64,000 nucleotides of DNA from Hymenobacter norwichensis DSM 15439 (lineage in GTDB: Bacteria > Bacteroidota > Bacteroidia > Cytophagales > Hymenobacteraceae): contig NZ_ATVL01000009.1 in assembly GCF_000420705.1 (NCBI RefSeq), positions 434,001 to 498,000 of the forward strand, written 5' to 3'. A program made the translations under genes and the position numbers. Within the stretch, counting starts at the first letter, position 1. Every line of letters begins with the position of its first letter. Shown one piece after another: positions 52,487 to 62,080 of the stretch. Below the pieces are notes generated by a model that worked only from the letters and a program-made list of their open reading frames with translations, was not told the origin of the DNA and did not search any database.

Positions 52487-53626
52487 CTAATGCACTAGCA
52501 CCTCCACCGAAGCCACGCGGTTAATCATGTAGGTGCGTCGGTCTTTGCTGTGCTCGGAGGGCTGAGTCTGGCCCTGTTCGTCGGTGGCGCGGGCCAGCAG
52601 TTTGTACCGACCGGCAATGGCGGGAGTCCATTGGTATTCCCATAGGCGCCAAGTAAACGGCACGTTCTTTTCCAGGAGCGTGGCTGGCTGCCAGGAGCTA
52701 CCGCCATCAGCGCTGACCTCCACTTTAACAATGGCGCTTTCGCCGGTCCAGGCGGCACCGTGCACGCGGTACGGTACGCCCGCAGCCAGAGCTTCGTGCA
52801 GCATAGGCCGAGCAATTTCTGCCTTCACCTGCATTTCCGCTACGGGTACCATGGTAGGATGGCCCTGCACGCGTTGCCAGTAAGCGTATTCGATAGTCTG
52901 CCAATACCCCTCAAAGGGTACCGTTGAAACCGTAATGGTTGTCAGCCACTTGATAGAGGCCATGCCGTACCAGCCCGGCACCACCAAGCGCACCGGAAAG
53001 CCGTGTTCTGGCGGCAGCGGTTGGCCGTTCATAGCATACACCACCAGTACTTCGGCTTGCTGGGCCTTGGCCAGAGGCAAGCTGCGGGCAAAGTGAATGG
53101 CTCCCGGCGACTTCGGCTCCTCGTTCACCTCGCCCCGGTCGGCCCCCTCGAAAATAACTTCTACCGCCTCTGCTTTCACGCCAGCGCGCTCCAATAGCAC
53201 GGTTAGTGGTACGCCAGTCCACTCGGCGTTGCCCACGGCACCTTGTTCCCAGAGCAGCCCCTTGGGTTTGGGTGCCAAACGTGCCCGTCCATTACCCGCG
53301 CACTCTAGCGTAGCCGAAACCGTGGTAGCAGGTAGCTGGCGCAACTCATCATAGGTAAGCGTCAGCTCATTATTTACTGCCCCATTTATAACTAAACGCC
53401 AGCTTGCAACAGGCAAATCTGGAATAGGGAAGTGGCTGCGAATATAGAACTGGCTAGTGGGCGTCAGGCGGCCTGCTAGGCTCGGAAAGGGAAATTCTAG
53501 ATTCTGCGGCTCAGTTTCGCGGGTGATGAGCCCAGGAAAACCACTGGCGGCTGGGGCTGCCGAAGCTGCACTTTGCTCGGCGGAAGCATGCTTGTTGAAA
53601 TGATTAATGTCGGTGGCGTCGGGCAT
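52487..53626 (-). CDS. Sulfite oxidase-family molybdoenzyme with dimerisation domain
   Basis: A 379-residue enzyme. The molybdopterin domain has Cys109 (TLECAGNGRARL) as molybdenum ligand and PPEHGFPVRLVVPGWYGMASIKWL, and the C-terminal Mo-co dimerisation domain (about 265-379) is an immunoglobulin-like fold (KVEVSADGGSSWQPATL). No heme domain or signal peptide is seen, so the electron acceptor is unknown. Start 53626 (MPDATDINHF) is preferred; the frame opens 13 codons earlier. It is a second, more complete relative of the enzyme at 40311-40958. Confidence 0.92.
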   Translation of the reverse strand: MPDATDINHFNKHASAEQSAASAAPAASGFPGLITRETEPQNLEFPFPSLAGRLTPTSQFYIRSHFPIPDLPVASWRLVINGAVNNELTLTYDELRQLPATTVSATLECAGNGRARLAPKPKGLLWEQGAVGNAEWTGVPLTVLLERAGVKAEAVEVIFEGADRGEVNEEPKSPGAIHFARSLPLAKAQQAEVLVVYAMNGQPLPPEHGFPVRLVVPGWYGMASIKWLTTITVSTVPFEGYWQTIEYAYWQRVQGHPTMVPVAEMQVKAEIARPMLHEALAAGVPYRVHGAAWTGESAIVKVEVSADGGSSWQPATLLEKNVPFTWRLWEYQWTPAIAGRYKLLARATDEQGQTQPSEHSKDRRTYMINRVASVEVLVH

Positions 53627-53895
53627 GGGCAGGAAGGTAAGTGTGTTGAGGAAGGAGTTGTGCACAAGATATATCAGTTTTAGTAATTATATGTGCCCAT
53701 AAATACGCGCCTACATATTCAATATAACTGCCATGAAATTTCTGTCGACGGCGAAATAGTTAACGTAGTAAATTTTTTGGAATAAGAAATAATAAGTATA
53801 TAATCGTGCTATAATTTGATTTTGTATAGCTAAAAAAATAATAATTATATATTTAAACTAGATCTATATTTTTATTATCTCACGATATAGAAAAA

Positions 53896-55137
53896 TTAGC
53901 TGTAATCTCTCTTGATTATTATACTTGTTAGGTATATCAAGCCGCTGACTATGTTTATAATAATGACTATAAATAATATAATACGTTGCCTCTTTTCTAT
54001 GGAAGAAGATGGTTTCCAATTTATTGCTGATAGAATTATTATCCAGTATACTATGTGATTAGCATAAAAGCATTGCCATAATAAATTGCCATGAGTAGAT
54101 CTTTCTCCTGTTTCATAAACAAGCATAAATAAGAGAAATCCTACTATAGTGCACAAGAGGGCCAGCTTATGCGAAACGTGCTTAAGCCAGTCGGGACGTA
54201 AATAATAAGCCACAGCTGGTAAGAAAAAGGAACTGCCAAACCGTATTAAGGCACGATCCCAAGGTAAGTACGGCATAGCATAGCGCCACCCAGCTGGAAA
54301 TGCAAAAGCGAAATGTGCATCATCTTTACTTGGGTTAGTTTGTGGGAATGCTGCAATCCAAAGTACTTGCCCTATGACAAACACCACAACTGGTAACAGC
54401 GACAAGCTAAATGGTAGTACTAGAGACGGTAATAGACCCCACCGTGTATGTGCTACACGTAGCAACGCATACGACGGTACAAAGACGAAAGCGAAACTTG
54501 GCTTAAACCATGCACTGATTATCAGCAGTATTCCAATTAGTATTTCAAAACGTAATTTTTGACTCTCTGCTCTTAGCTGGTAAGTGCCTAGGAAAAAAAT
54601 GACGATTGTCCAAGGAAGCCCACCAAGCCATGTGGAATTATGATATACATTAGGTGGAAATAACCCAAGATATAAAGTAGATCTAGAAACGATAATAGGA
54701 AATATTATACAGGAAATTATAGCAACTAGAAGTGTGGAAAGTATTGAAAAGTCGGAGTGTTTTATTTGATTTTCATATTCGTTTTCCCAAGAGGATAGGT
54801 GTAGTCCTGCATATGTTGATAATAAGGCAGTTGCTCCCCATGACAGCCCAAGAAATACAACTGCTATTTTTAGCAATAAAGTATAGTCGCAAGAAAAACC
54901 TGCAAGTAGCCAAGTTATATAATAAAATCCGCTATTAGCAGGAGCAGGCTTATGTTCAATACAAATATTATGGGATAAATAATTTACGTGCGCCTGAATG
55001 TCAGTGGGTGTATCTTTAATTATGATTATATACCAGTAGTAAATAATCATTAAACAGGAAAATAGTAAACAGCTACTCCATATTAGGGCATGCTGACGAA
55101 TAAATAGCCTTTGTGGAATACTGCCTGATAATAGCAC
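53896..55137 (-). CDS. AT-rich polytopic membrane protein, possibly a GT-C-type glycosyltransferase
   Basis: A 413-residue protein with about 10 transmembrane helices. DIQAHVNYLSHN in the first extracytoplasmic loop (an acidic residue and His after the first helix) resembles the catalytic loop of GT-C lipid-linked glycosyltransferases, and NVYHNSTWLGGLPW may form part of the same face. The assignment is tentative; an oligosaccharide polymerase is the alternative. It starts with GTG 55137. Base composition is strongly AT-rich compared with both flanks, and the downstream gap (53627-53895) is more so, suggesting a transferred segment. Confidence 0.5.
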   Translation of the reverse strand: MLLSGSIPQRLFIRQHALIWSSCLLFSCLMIIYYWYIIIIKDTPTDIQAHVNYLSHNICIEHKPAPANSGFYYITWLLAGFSCDYTLLLKIAVVFLGLSWGATALLSTYAGLHLSSWENEYENQIKHSDFSILSTLLVAIISCIIFPIIVSRSTLYLGLFPPNVYHNSTWLGGLPWTIVIFFLGTYQLRAESQKLRFEILIGILLIISAWFKPSFAFVFVPSYALLRVAHTRWGLLPSLVLPFSLSLLPVVVFVIGQVLWIAAFPQTNPSKDDAHFAFAFPAGWRYAMPYLPWDRALIRFGSSFFLPAVAYYLRPDWLKHVSHKLALLCTIVGFLLFMLVYETGERSTHGNLLWQCFYANHIVYWIIILSAINWKPSSSIEKRQRIILFIVIIINIVSGLIYLTSIIIKRDYS

Positions 55138-55209
55138 GTGAGCAGAATAAGGGATAAAAAGAATCAGGTTCGAGTAGCGGCTGAGGTTAGAGCAGATATT
55201 CAGTTATGA

Positions 55210-55243
55210 AAAATGCCGCTTCCGGAAGCGGAAGCGGCATTTT
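55210..55243. terminator. Bidirectional terminator hairpin
   Basis: AAAATGCCGCTTCC and its complement flank a 6-nt loop just after the DUF3127 gene. Confidence 0.88.
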
Positions 55244-55271
55244 GGAGTCGGCAAGTACCAACGCAACCAGC

Positions 55272-55694
55272 TTAGAACGGCAGGTCGTTGTCGTCGTCGG
55301 AGGCAATAGGAGCGGCCGAAGCGCGCAGATTCGGGTTCTGGTTGGCGGCAGGAGCAGCAGCCCGAGGAGCCGCTTGCTGGTAGCCACCGCCCTGCGGTGC
55401 AGCAGCGCCACCACCGGTAGCAGGTTCAATGCGCCATGCTTCCAGGTTGGTGAAGTACAGCATCTGGCCGTTTTTGTTGAAGCCGCGGCCCCGGAGGTTG
55501 AACGCAATTTTAACCTCGTCGCCCACTTTGAACGGGTCGATGAGGGCGGTTTTATCCTGCACCAATTGGAACTTGATATGCTCGGGGTACTGGCCGTCTA
55601 CAACTTCCAGCACGAACTCGCGCTTGCGGAATTTCTCGCTCACCTGCTGTTCATCGAAGATTTCGTGCAGGCGGCCGGTAGCATCGTAAGCCAT
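55272..55694 (-). CDS. DUF3127 OB-fold-like protein with SSB-type acidic tip
   Basis: A 140-residue protein. Residues 1-88 are the DUF3127 domain (TGRLHEIFDEQQVSEKFRKREFVLEV...EHIKFQLVQDKT...VGDEVKIAFNLRGRGF...YFTNLEAWRIE), a presumed OB-fold. A Gly/Ala/Gln/Pro-rich linker leads to the C-terminal tip SDDDNDLPF. The tip closely resembles the DDDIPF peptide that SSB uses to recruit partner proteins. The whole plan (OB-fold, disordered linker, acidic amphipathic tip) matches SSB. Nucleic-acid binding and partner recruitment are therefore a reasonable hypothesis. Confidence 0.87.
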   Translation of the reverse strand: MAYDATGRLHEIFDEQQVSEKFRKREFVLEVVDGQYPEHIKFQLVQDKTALIDPFKVGDEVKIAFNLRGRGFNKNGQMLYFTNLEAWRIEPATGGGAAAPQGGGYQQAAPRAAAPAANQNPNLRASAAPIASDDDNDLPF

Positions 55695-55793
55695 AAGGTA
55701 AATAGTTTGGGGAGTGAAAACAGTAATTCAAACGTACGAAAAAAAACGGGGTTAGGCTATCCATTTTAGCAGTGTCGAGGTCAGTGGCCTGCG

Positions 55794-55801
55794 TACCTTT
55801 G
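55794..55801 (+). promoter_or_regulatory. Candidate -7 box for the isoaspartyl peptidase gene
   Basis: TACCTTTG, 43 nt before ATG 55845. No clear -33 TTG. Confidence 0.4.
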
Positions 55802-55844
55802 GGTTACCGTTCTGTTTTTTTCTTTAGCTGATTTTTCCTTGCGC

Positions 55845-56828
55845 ATGAATCATCCTTTCTCGCTGGCCATCCACGGTGGTGCCGGTACCATTTCGCCCGC
55901 CCTCATGACGCCAGAAAAAGAACTTGCCTACCAGGCAGCTTTGCGGGAAAGCCTGGAGGTTGGCTACGCGGTGCTACGCGAAGGCGGCCCGGCACTGGAT
56001 GCCGTGGAACTGGCTGTGCGTAGCCTCGAAGATAATCCGTTGTTCAACGCAGGTCGTGGCGCCGTATTCACTCACGAAGGGCACCAGGAAATGGACGCCG
56101 CCATCATGGACGGGCGCGACCGGGCGGCCGGGGCCGTAACCGGGGTGCGGACCGTGCAGAACCCCATTCGAGCCGCCCGCCTCGTGATGGAAAAAACCGA
56201 GCACGTGCTGCTGGCCTATCCTGGAGCTGATGAGCTGGCCCAAGAGCATGGCCTACCCACGCAACCTGCCGAGTATTTTTTCACGGAGCATCGGTTCGAG
56301 CAGTTGCAGGAAGCCCTGCGGGAAGGCCGGATGCGCCTCGACCATAGCCAGGCCTTAGCTGGGGAAGCGCCGCTGGAAGAACCCGGTGCCTTTCCCAATG
56401 AAGACCCCAAAAAGAAAATGGGAACCGTGGGCGCCGTGGCCCGTGACCAGCATGGCAACCTGGCCGCCGCCACCAGCACCGGCGGCATGACCAACAAACG
56501 CTACTCCCGCATCGGCGACTCGCCAATCATCGGGGCAGGCACCTTCGCCGATAACCGTACCTGCGCCATCAGCTGCACCGGGCACGGCGAATATTTTCTG
56601 CGAGCCATGGTGGCGCACGACATCAGCTGCCTGATGGAATACCGGGGGCTGAGCTTAGCTGAAGCCTGCCGCATTGTGGTGCACGACAAGCTGGCACCGG
56701 TAGGCGGAGAGGGTGGCCTCGTGGCCGTAGATGCAGCCGGCCACGTGGCGCTGCCCTTCAATTCCGAAGGTATGTACCGCGGCAGCTTCACCGAGTCCGG
56801 CCTCTACATCGGGATTTACAAAGACTAG
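55845..56828 (+). CDS. iaaA: Isoaspartyl peptidase/L-asparaginase (IaaA-type Ntn hydrolase)
   Basis: A 327-residue Ntn hydrolase. The autocleavage/nucleophile threonine is T194 in KKKMGTVGAVA, with GNLAAATSTGGMTNKRYSRIGDSPIIGAGTFAD completing the active site. SLAIHGGAGT opens the protein. It removes isoaspartyl residues from beta-Asp dipeptides. The convergent cyanophycinase gene releases exactly such dipeptides, so the two may act together. It has no signal peptide and is likely cytoplasmic. Confidence 0.94.
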   Translation: MNHPFSLAIHGGAGTISPALMTPEKELAYQAALRESLEVGYAVLREGGPALDAVELAVRSLEDNPLFNAGRGAVFTHEGHQEMDAAIMDGRDRAAGAVTGVRTVQNPIRAARLVMEKTEHVLLAYPGADELAQEHGLPTQPAEYFFTEHRFEQLQEALREGRMRLDHSQALAGEAPLEEPGAFPNEDPKKKMGTVGAVARDQHGNLAAATSTGGMTNKRYSRIGDSPIIGAGTFADNRTCAISCTGHGEYFLRAMVAHDISCLMEYRGLSLAEACRIVVHDKLAPVGGEGGLVAVDAAGHVALPFNSEGMYRGSFTESGLYIGIYKD

Positions 56829-56892
56829 TTTGGGTAGCGAGTTTTTGCACCTATATATATAAGGAGTAGCCGACGAACGGAATTTAGCTTAA

Positions 56893-56947
56893 TTTTCCAC
56901 GCAAAAGCCCCGTTTCCAGCTAGGAAACGGGGCTTTTGCGTGGAAAA
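56893..56947. terminator. Long bidirectional terminator
   Basis: A 25-bp perfect stem (arms 56893-56917 and 56923-56947) with a 5-nt loop lies between the convergent isoaspartyl peptidase and cyanophycinase genes. Confidence 0.93.
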
Positions 56948-56962
56948 CAGCAGAGCAAGCTC

Positions 56963-57910
56963 CTATGCGCTGGTGGACACGGACGACGGGGCATTGGCAG
57001 GTTTGTCAGCTACCAGCTGCTCCGACTCGGCGGCCTGGAGCAGCAGCTTCAGGTTCGGGTAGAATTCGCGCTGCACTACGTCGTACACGTTGCCTTTTAC
57101 CAGCACGTGCAGCAGCATGTTTTCAATGGAAATAGCTTCGCCTTTGCGAGCGGCCGTGGCGTTGTTGTGCTCCAGCTTGTGTCCGTCCATGATAACTACC
57201 AGGTTGGAGCCAATAGCCTCGAACTGGTTGCCACCCGTAATCAGCACACCGGTATCTTCGCCGAGCCCAATACCGATAAGCTTGGGGTGTAGCGCTACTG
57301 CCTCGATGAGCCGGCCAAAACGGCCGCGCTTCACAAAGTGCGAATCAATCACTACGGTGTCGAGCAAACCCAGGCCGGTGCCCATCTTTACGGCGCCCTT
57401 CATCAGGGCATCGGGCACGCTGCCCCCCGAAATCATGGTCTGCGACATGGCCATAGCCCCAGCTGAGGTGCCCGCAATAACGAAGTTGGGTGACTTGTGG
57501 TAGCGCTGCTTGAGTACCCGCAGAAACTCAGTGCCCCCAAACATCTGGGTGAGGCGCGACTGGTTGCCACCGCTCATCATCACTACGTCGGCTTTGCGCA
57601 GCCGCTCCACGTACTCGGGTAGCAGCGCGTCTTCTGGCGTGCGGATGTCCATGATGCCGACCTGATGGCAATTGAGCATGGCAAACGAGCTGAGGTAGCT
57701 TTTGGCTACCTCCTCCGGAATCATCGAAGCCGTAGTGATAACCTCGATGCGCGGGTCTTCTTTGCCGGATTCGAGGACCACTCTTTTCAAGATACCAAGC
57801 TCAAAAAAGTTGAGGTAGTATTTCTTTTTGGTACGAGGGTTGGGGTAGGTGCCCTTGTCTTCGTTGCCGCCGATGGCAATGAGCTTACCCAAAGGTTTGG
57901 AAGTATTCAA
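56963..57910 (-). CDS. cphB: Cyanophycinase (peptidase S51)
   Basis: A 315-residue S51 peptidase. GKLIAIGGNEDKG opens the protein. The nucleophile is S149 in IAGTSAGAMAMS; VVMMSGGNQSRLTQMF and DTVVIDSHFVKRGRFGRLI are other family signatures. It would hydrolyse cyanophycin (multi-L-Arg-poly-Asp) to beta-Asp-Arg, the substrate of the convergent IaaA. No cyanophycin synthetase lies in the window, so the polymer may be scavenged or its synthesis encoded elsewhere. The start is TTG 57910. Confidence 0.9.
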   Translation of the reverse strand: MNTSKPLGKLIAIGGNEDKGTYPNPRTKKKYYLNFFELGILKRVVLESGKEDPRIEVITTASMIPEEVAKSYLSSFAMLNCHQVGIMDIRTPEDALLPEYVERLRKADVVMMSGGNQSRLTQMFGGTEFLRVLKQRYHKSPNFVIAGTSAGAMAMSQTMISGGSVPDALMKGAVKMGTGLGLLDTVVIDSHFVKRGRFGRLIEAVALHPKLIGIGLGEDTGVLITGGNQFEAIGSNLVVIMDGHKLEHNNATAARKGEAISIENMLLHVLVKGNVYDVVQREFYPNLKLLLQAAESEQLVADKPANAPSSVSTSA

Positions 57911-58103
57911 CGCAAAATATCAACTAGTACAACACAAAAGGAAAACCGGAATTCTCCGGGAAGCAAGCTTCGGGCCAGCCAGCGTTATAGCGAAGCTAGA
58001 AAGTAGTGCTTAGAAACTGAATAATAGGTGAAGGTCCGCAAGAAAAACACTGGTTCTTTGGCTTGTCCTACCCACACCAACTTTCGTCCAAGCTCAACTA
58101 ATT

Positions 58104-59915
58104 TTACTCCGCCGTTCCAAGCAGCACGTCGAAAGTGCTGGTAGCTACTGAGTGGTAGTTGGGCCGAGCAGTGGCATACAGCTGGCGCGCCCGCTTGGCG
58201 CCGCCGGGCGTAGCTAGTAGCGCTTTGTAAAGCGGCGTCAGAAATTTGCGCCGCCCCACGTGAGTCAGGAAGTGGTGCAAGGCTGTATCGGCAGGGGCGT
58301 AGCCGGCTCTAATGGTGTGCGGAAACCAGGCCGCCAGAATTTCAGCGTTGCCGGACTGCGTGAACCCAAAGGCAGCATCTAGCTCCGCTAATCTCTCGAT
58401 GGTTAAGCTCTGCGGCAACCCGTGCAGGAAGTGCACCCACTCGTGGCTGCTCCAATTGCTGGTAGGTAGCTCGATTGCGGCTGTGCCGTTCTGCCAATTA
58501 TTCAGCGCCTCGGCCACTGCTTCGAAACGAGTGGAGTGAACCGCCGGAGCTACCGCCGGAATGCCGGGGCCGTTCACCCAAGCATCTAGCTGAAGCTTTT
58601 CCTCGAGCCCAGCGGTCTTGTCTAACAACTCACGCCGCAGATAAGTTACGAACGAGGCAGTATCCATACTCTGGAAACTATGCTGCGCGAAGTATTGCTT
58701 AATAAAAGCATCGAGAGCGGGCCGGCCTACCAGGTGTTCGAGGGTGAGGAGGAGATAGTCGCCTTTTTCGTAGGCAATTTCGTTGAGCCCTTCGTCAGGG
58801 TCGCGCCCGGCCAGGTCGAGGTGCAGGTGAGTGTCTTTGCTAGTCGCGCCCAGTTCCGCAATGGTATGGTGCAGGCCGGTGTTACCGAGCACCTGCAACA
58901 TATCAGAGTAAGAGCGGCCGTAGAGCTTCTCCATAATGCGGCGCTCGAAGTACACGGTGAAGCCTTCGTTGAGCCAGAAATCATTCCACGTGGCGTTGGT
59001 AACCAGGTTGCCGCTCCAAGAATGCGCCAGCTCGTGAGCCACCAAACTGGTCAGGCTCCGGTCACCGGCCAGAATAGTAGGAGTTACAAATGTTAAACGT
59101 GGGTTTTCCATGCCGCCAAATGGAAAGGAGGGAGGCAGCACCAACAAATCGTACTGGTCCCACCGATACGGACCGTACAGTTCCTCGGCGGCGGCTACCA
59201 TCTTCTCCAAGTCCTGAAACTCGCTGGTGGCTACGGGCAGCGTGATGGGCTCGGCATAAATACCGGTTCGGTGACTGAGGGCTACAAACACCACATCGCC
59301 CACGGCCAGGGCCATGAGGTAGGCGGGAATCGGTTGAGCCATGCGGAAGCTATAGGCTCCGGCTTCGTTGCGCAGTTGCGGATTCTCGGCGCTCATCAGA
59401 GCCAGTAGTTCGGCGGGCACTTGCACTTGGGCCTCGTAGGTGAAGCGTACTCCCGGTGAGTCTTGGCACGGTATCCAGGTGCGGGCCAGGATGGCTTGCG
59501 ACTGAGTGAACAGAAACGGGTATTGGCGCCCGGCCGTTTGCTCCGTTGTGAGCCATTGCAGTGCCGCCGCGCCGGCCGTAGTATGGTAGCGGATGGTCAC
59601 CTGCTGGGTGTCGGGACGGATAGCAATTCGCAGCGGCTGCCCGAGCACCGGGTCGGTCGCGCCCAGCGAAAAGTCGGTCGCCTCACCAGTCAGGTTACCT
59701 AGCAAAGCTTCTTCAATATGCAGGTCCCGCGCATCCAGCAGCAGCTCCGTCGAGCCCGTGTGGTTGACGATTTCCCAGGTGGCATGACCGGCCAGCGTGC
59801 GGGCTTCGAAGTCAACTTGCAGGGTGAGGGCGAGGTGCTGTACACTTACCTCCGCTGGCCGGGCGTAGCTATGCGGGTCGGGGGTGAAGTGAGGGGCGGA
59901 GGCAGTGGTAGACAT
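58104..59915 (-). CDS. M1-family metallopeptidase (LTA4-hydrolase/aminopeptidase type)
   Basis: A 603-residue zinc aminopeptidase. FPFGGMENPRL is the substrate-binding GxMEN loop, HELAHSWSGNLVTNATWNDFWLNEGFTVYFE (about residue 294) the HEXXH-(18)-E zinc site. The N-terminal saddle and C-terminal helical domain are of leukotriene-A4-hydrolase type. It would trim N-terminal residues from peptides, consistent with the peptidase-rich neighbourhood. ATG 59915 (MSTTASAPHFTPD) is used; a TATCTTTG box on the minus strand at 59964-59971 supports it. No signal peptide. Confidence 0.92.
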   Translation of the reverse strand: MSTTASAPHFTPDPHSYARPAEVSVQHLALTLQVDFEARTLAGHATWEIVNHTGSTELLLDARDLHIEEALLGNLTGEATDFSLGATDPVLGQPLRIAIRPDTQQVTIRYHTTAGAAALQWLTTEQTAGRQYPFLFTQSQAILARTWIPCQDSPGVRFTYEAQVQVPAELLALMSAENPQLRNEAGAYSFRMAQPIPAYLMALAVGDVVFVALSHRTGIYAEPITLPVATSEFQDLEKMVAAAEELYGPYRWDQYDLLVLPPSFPFGGMENPRLTFVTPTILAGDRSLTSLVAHELAHSWSGNLVTNATWNDFWLNEGFTVYFERRIMEKLYGRSYSDMLQVLGNTGLHHTIAELGATSKDTHLHLDLAGRDPDEGLNEIAYEKGDYLLLTLEHLVGRPALDAFIKQYFAQHSFQSMDTASFVTYLRRELLDKTAGLEEKLQLDAWVNGPGIPAVAPAVHSTRFEAVAEALNNWQNGTAAIELPTSNWSSHEWVHFLHGLPQSLTIERLAELDAAFGFTQSGNAEILAAWFPHTIRAGYAPADTALHHFLTHVGRRKFLTPLYKALLATPGGAKRARQLYATARPNYHSVATSTFDVLLGTAE

Positions 59916-60261
59916 AGGCGCAAGGAGATAAAACGGCGGGTAGCCGGCCGGTTGACGAAGACGCAAAGATAGCCAAACCACCTGCGCCGTAGCCCAGAGG
60001 CACTGAGGCGAGCGGCCAACAAGCTCATCAGCAAGCCTGGCGTTGGCGAGGTTTGGCGCCAACTAATCATGCATTGCTAGATAACAACGGTGTCGGCAAA
60101 ACCCGCTAACTTGCAGTCAGTGGGGAATACTGCCATCCAAGCAACTTATCAACCCGGATTGCAGTAAAACGCGCAACTACTTGTTCAGTTAGAAAAGCTG
60201 TATTGCAGCTCCTAGCTAGCGGGTACTTTGTTGTTCGTTTTGTCTATCTCCACCTACTTGC

Positions 60262-62055
60262 ATGAATTTATTCCGACCTGCTTTTCTTACCACCTTACTG
60301 TTTTGGCTGCTTAGCCTGACGGTGCTCACGTCTGCATCCTCATGCAGTCAGGAGCAGAAAGCTCAACTAAAAGACGCGTTGCCTGGGGTAGCCTCTAAGG
60401 CCGGAGGCGCGCAGCCCAAGCTCGACAGCGTGTACGTAGTGAAGTATATGAGTGCCGAGCCCAAATTCAAAGATCAGATTGAATGGGCCAAGAAATTCTA
60501 CCGGGAGCGAGACTTTCGGCTGGGTTGGTTCCGTGACCATGAGCTGGTACCGCAGGCCAAAACCATGCTCGGCGTTATCAGTAAGGCAGCCGATGAAGGC
60601 CTTGATCCTAAAGAATATAAGACCAAGGACTTTGATAAGCTTTTCGCTGATTTAGAGAAGGTTAAAGCCGATTCTACTAAGCGAAACGCACTGGAAAAGG
60701 AAATTGATGTCGCTCTATCTGGGACTTATTTCAACTGGGCTTCCGACTTTTATCGGGGCACGGTAAACCCGCGCCAAGTCAAAACCATTGACTGGCAGGT
60801 GAAGCGCAATAAGATCAAGCTGCATAAGGCGCTAATGACGATTCTGAAGGAACGGGAAAGCACTTACCCGTACTATGAGTTCGAGCCTTTGCACCCTGAA
60901 TATGACCAGTTGAAAAAGGCGCTGGCCGAATACCGCGACATCCAGCGCAACGGCGGCTGGCCTACGTTGCCAGCTACCACCAAGCTCAAACCTGGTCAGG
61001 CAGCGCCCGCGGTGGCGCTCCTGCGCCAACGGTTATTAGGCGCAAAACCCGAAGCGGCTCCAGCTACTGCCACCGCTGACGCCAGCGCGACCCCCGTGCA
61101 AACGGTAGCCAACAACCCAACTGCTACGCCCGCTTCGACGACGAAAACCACGGCTCCGGCAGAGAAATACGACGCCGAATTGGTGGCAGCCGTCAAGGCT
61201 TTTCAAACCCAAAACGGCCTCAAAGCAGACGGCTCAGTGGGTGGTGAAACGCTCCGCTTGCTCAACATTCCGGTAGCGCAACGCATCGACCAACTCATCC
61301 TGAACATGGAGCGGTGGCGCTGGATTCCCAAGAAATTCGAACCCGATTATCTGCTCGTCAACATCCCTGACTACAAGCTCCACGTGGTGGAAGGCAACAA
61401 GGAAGTATTCGACATGCGGGTGATTGTGGGCAAGACGCTCAACGCTACGCCGGTGTTCAGCGACAAGATGGAGTCGGTGGTAATGGCCCCGTATTGGAAC
61501 GTGCCCTTTAGCATTATTGATAAGGAGATGCGCTACAAGTTGGCTGCAAATCCGCAGGCTTACCTCGACCGTTTGGACATGGAAGTGGTAAAGGGTTGGG
61601 GTGCCAAAGCTACCCCCATCGACCCTAGCACCATCGACTGGGCTAACCTGACACGGGCCCAGTGGAAGTACACCCTGCGCCGTCGGCCGGGCCCGAAAAA
61701 CGACCTCGGCGACGTGAAGTTCATCTTCCCAAATTCGCAGGATATTTACCTCCACGACACGCCCCACGACGAGCTGTTCAGCCAAGCCAAACGCGGTTTC
61801 AGCCACGGCTGCGTGCGCGTAGAAGAGCCCCTAAAATTGGCCGAGTACCTGCTTCGTAACAAGCCCGGCTGGGACCTGACTAAGATAGAAGAAACCATAG
61901 CCGGCCGCAAAGAGCAGTACGTAAGCTTACCCAAACACCTGCCCGTATACTTGGTGTACTTCACTGCCTGGGTCGACAACGAGGGCAACGTCAACTTCCG
62001 CGACGACATCTACGGCCATGATAAGGCGCTGGCAAAAGAGTACTTCAACAACTAG
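60262..62055 (+). CDS. Lipoprotein L,D-transpeptidase (YcbB-like)
   Basis: A 597-residue lipoprotein. A signal ending in lipobox SSC (residues 1-28) is followed by a helical domain, a peptidoglycan-binding-type segment (about 310-335: YDAELVAAVKAFQTQNGLKADGSVGGETLRLLN) split by an Ala/Thr-rich insert (about 265-305), and the YkuD catalytic domain. The catalytic Cys517 is in FSHGCVRVE. It forms 3-3 cross-links or anchors proteins in the peptidoglycan. It is close to LdtD (YcbB) in layout. Confidence 0.93.
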   Translation: MNLFRPAFLTTLLFWLLSLTVLTSASSCSQEQKAQLKDALPGVASKAGGAQPKLDSVYVVKYMSAEPKFKDQIEWAKKFYRERDFRLGWFRDHELVPQAKTMLGVISKAADEGLDPKEYKTKDFDKLFADLEKVKADSTKRNALEKEIDVALSGTYFNWASDFYRGTVNPRQVKTIDWQVKRNKIKLHKALMTILKERESTYPYYEFEPLHPEYDQLKKALAEYRDIQRNGGWPTLPATTKLKPGQAAPAVALLRQRLLGAKPEAAPATATADASATPVQTVANNPTATPASTTKTTAPAEKYDAELVAAVKAFQTQNGLKADGSVGGETLRLLNIPVAQRIDQLILNMERWRWIPKKFEPDYLLVNIPDYKLHVVEGNKEVFDMRVIVGKTLNATPVFSDKMESVVMAPYWNVPFSIIDKEMRYKLAANPQAYLDRLDMEVVKGWGAKATPIDPSTIDWANLTRAQWKYTLRRRPGPKNDLGDVKFIFPNSQDIYLHDTPHDELFSQAKRGFSHGCVRVEEPLKLAEYLLRNKPGWDLTKIEETIAGRKEQYVSLPKHLPVYLVYFTAWVDNEGNVNFRDDIYGHDKALAKEYFNN

Positions 62056-62080
62056 CGCTGCCTGCTGCCACGCTAGATAA

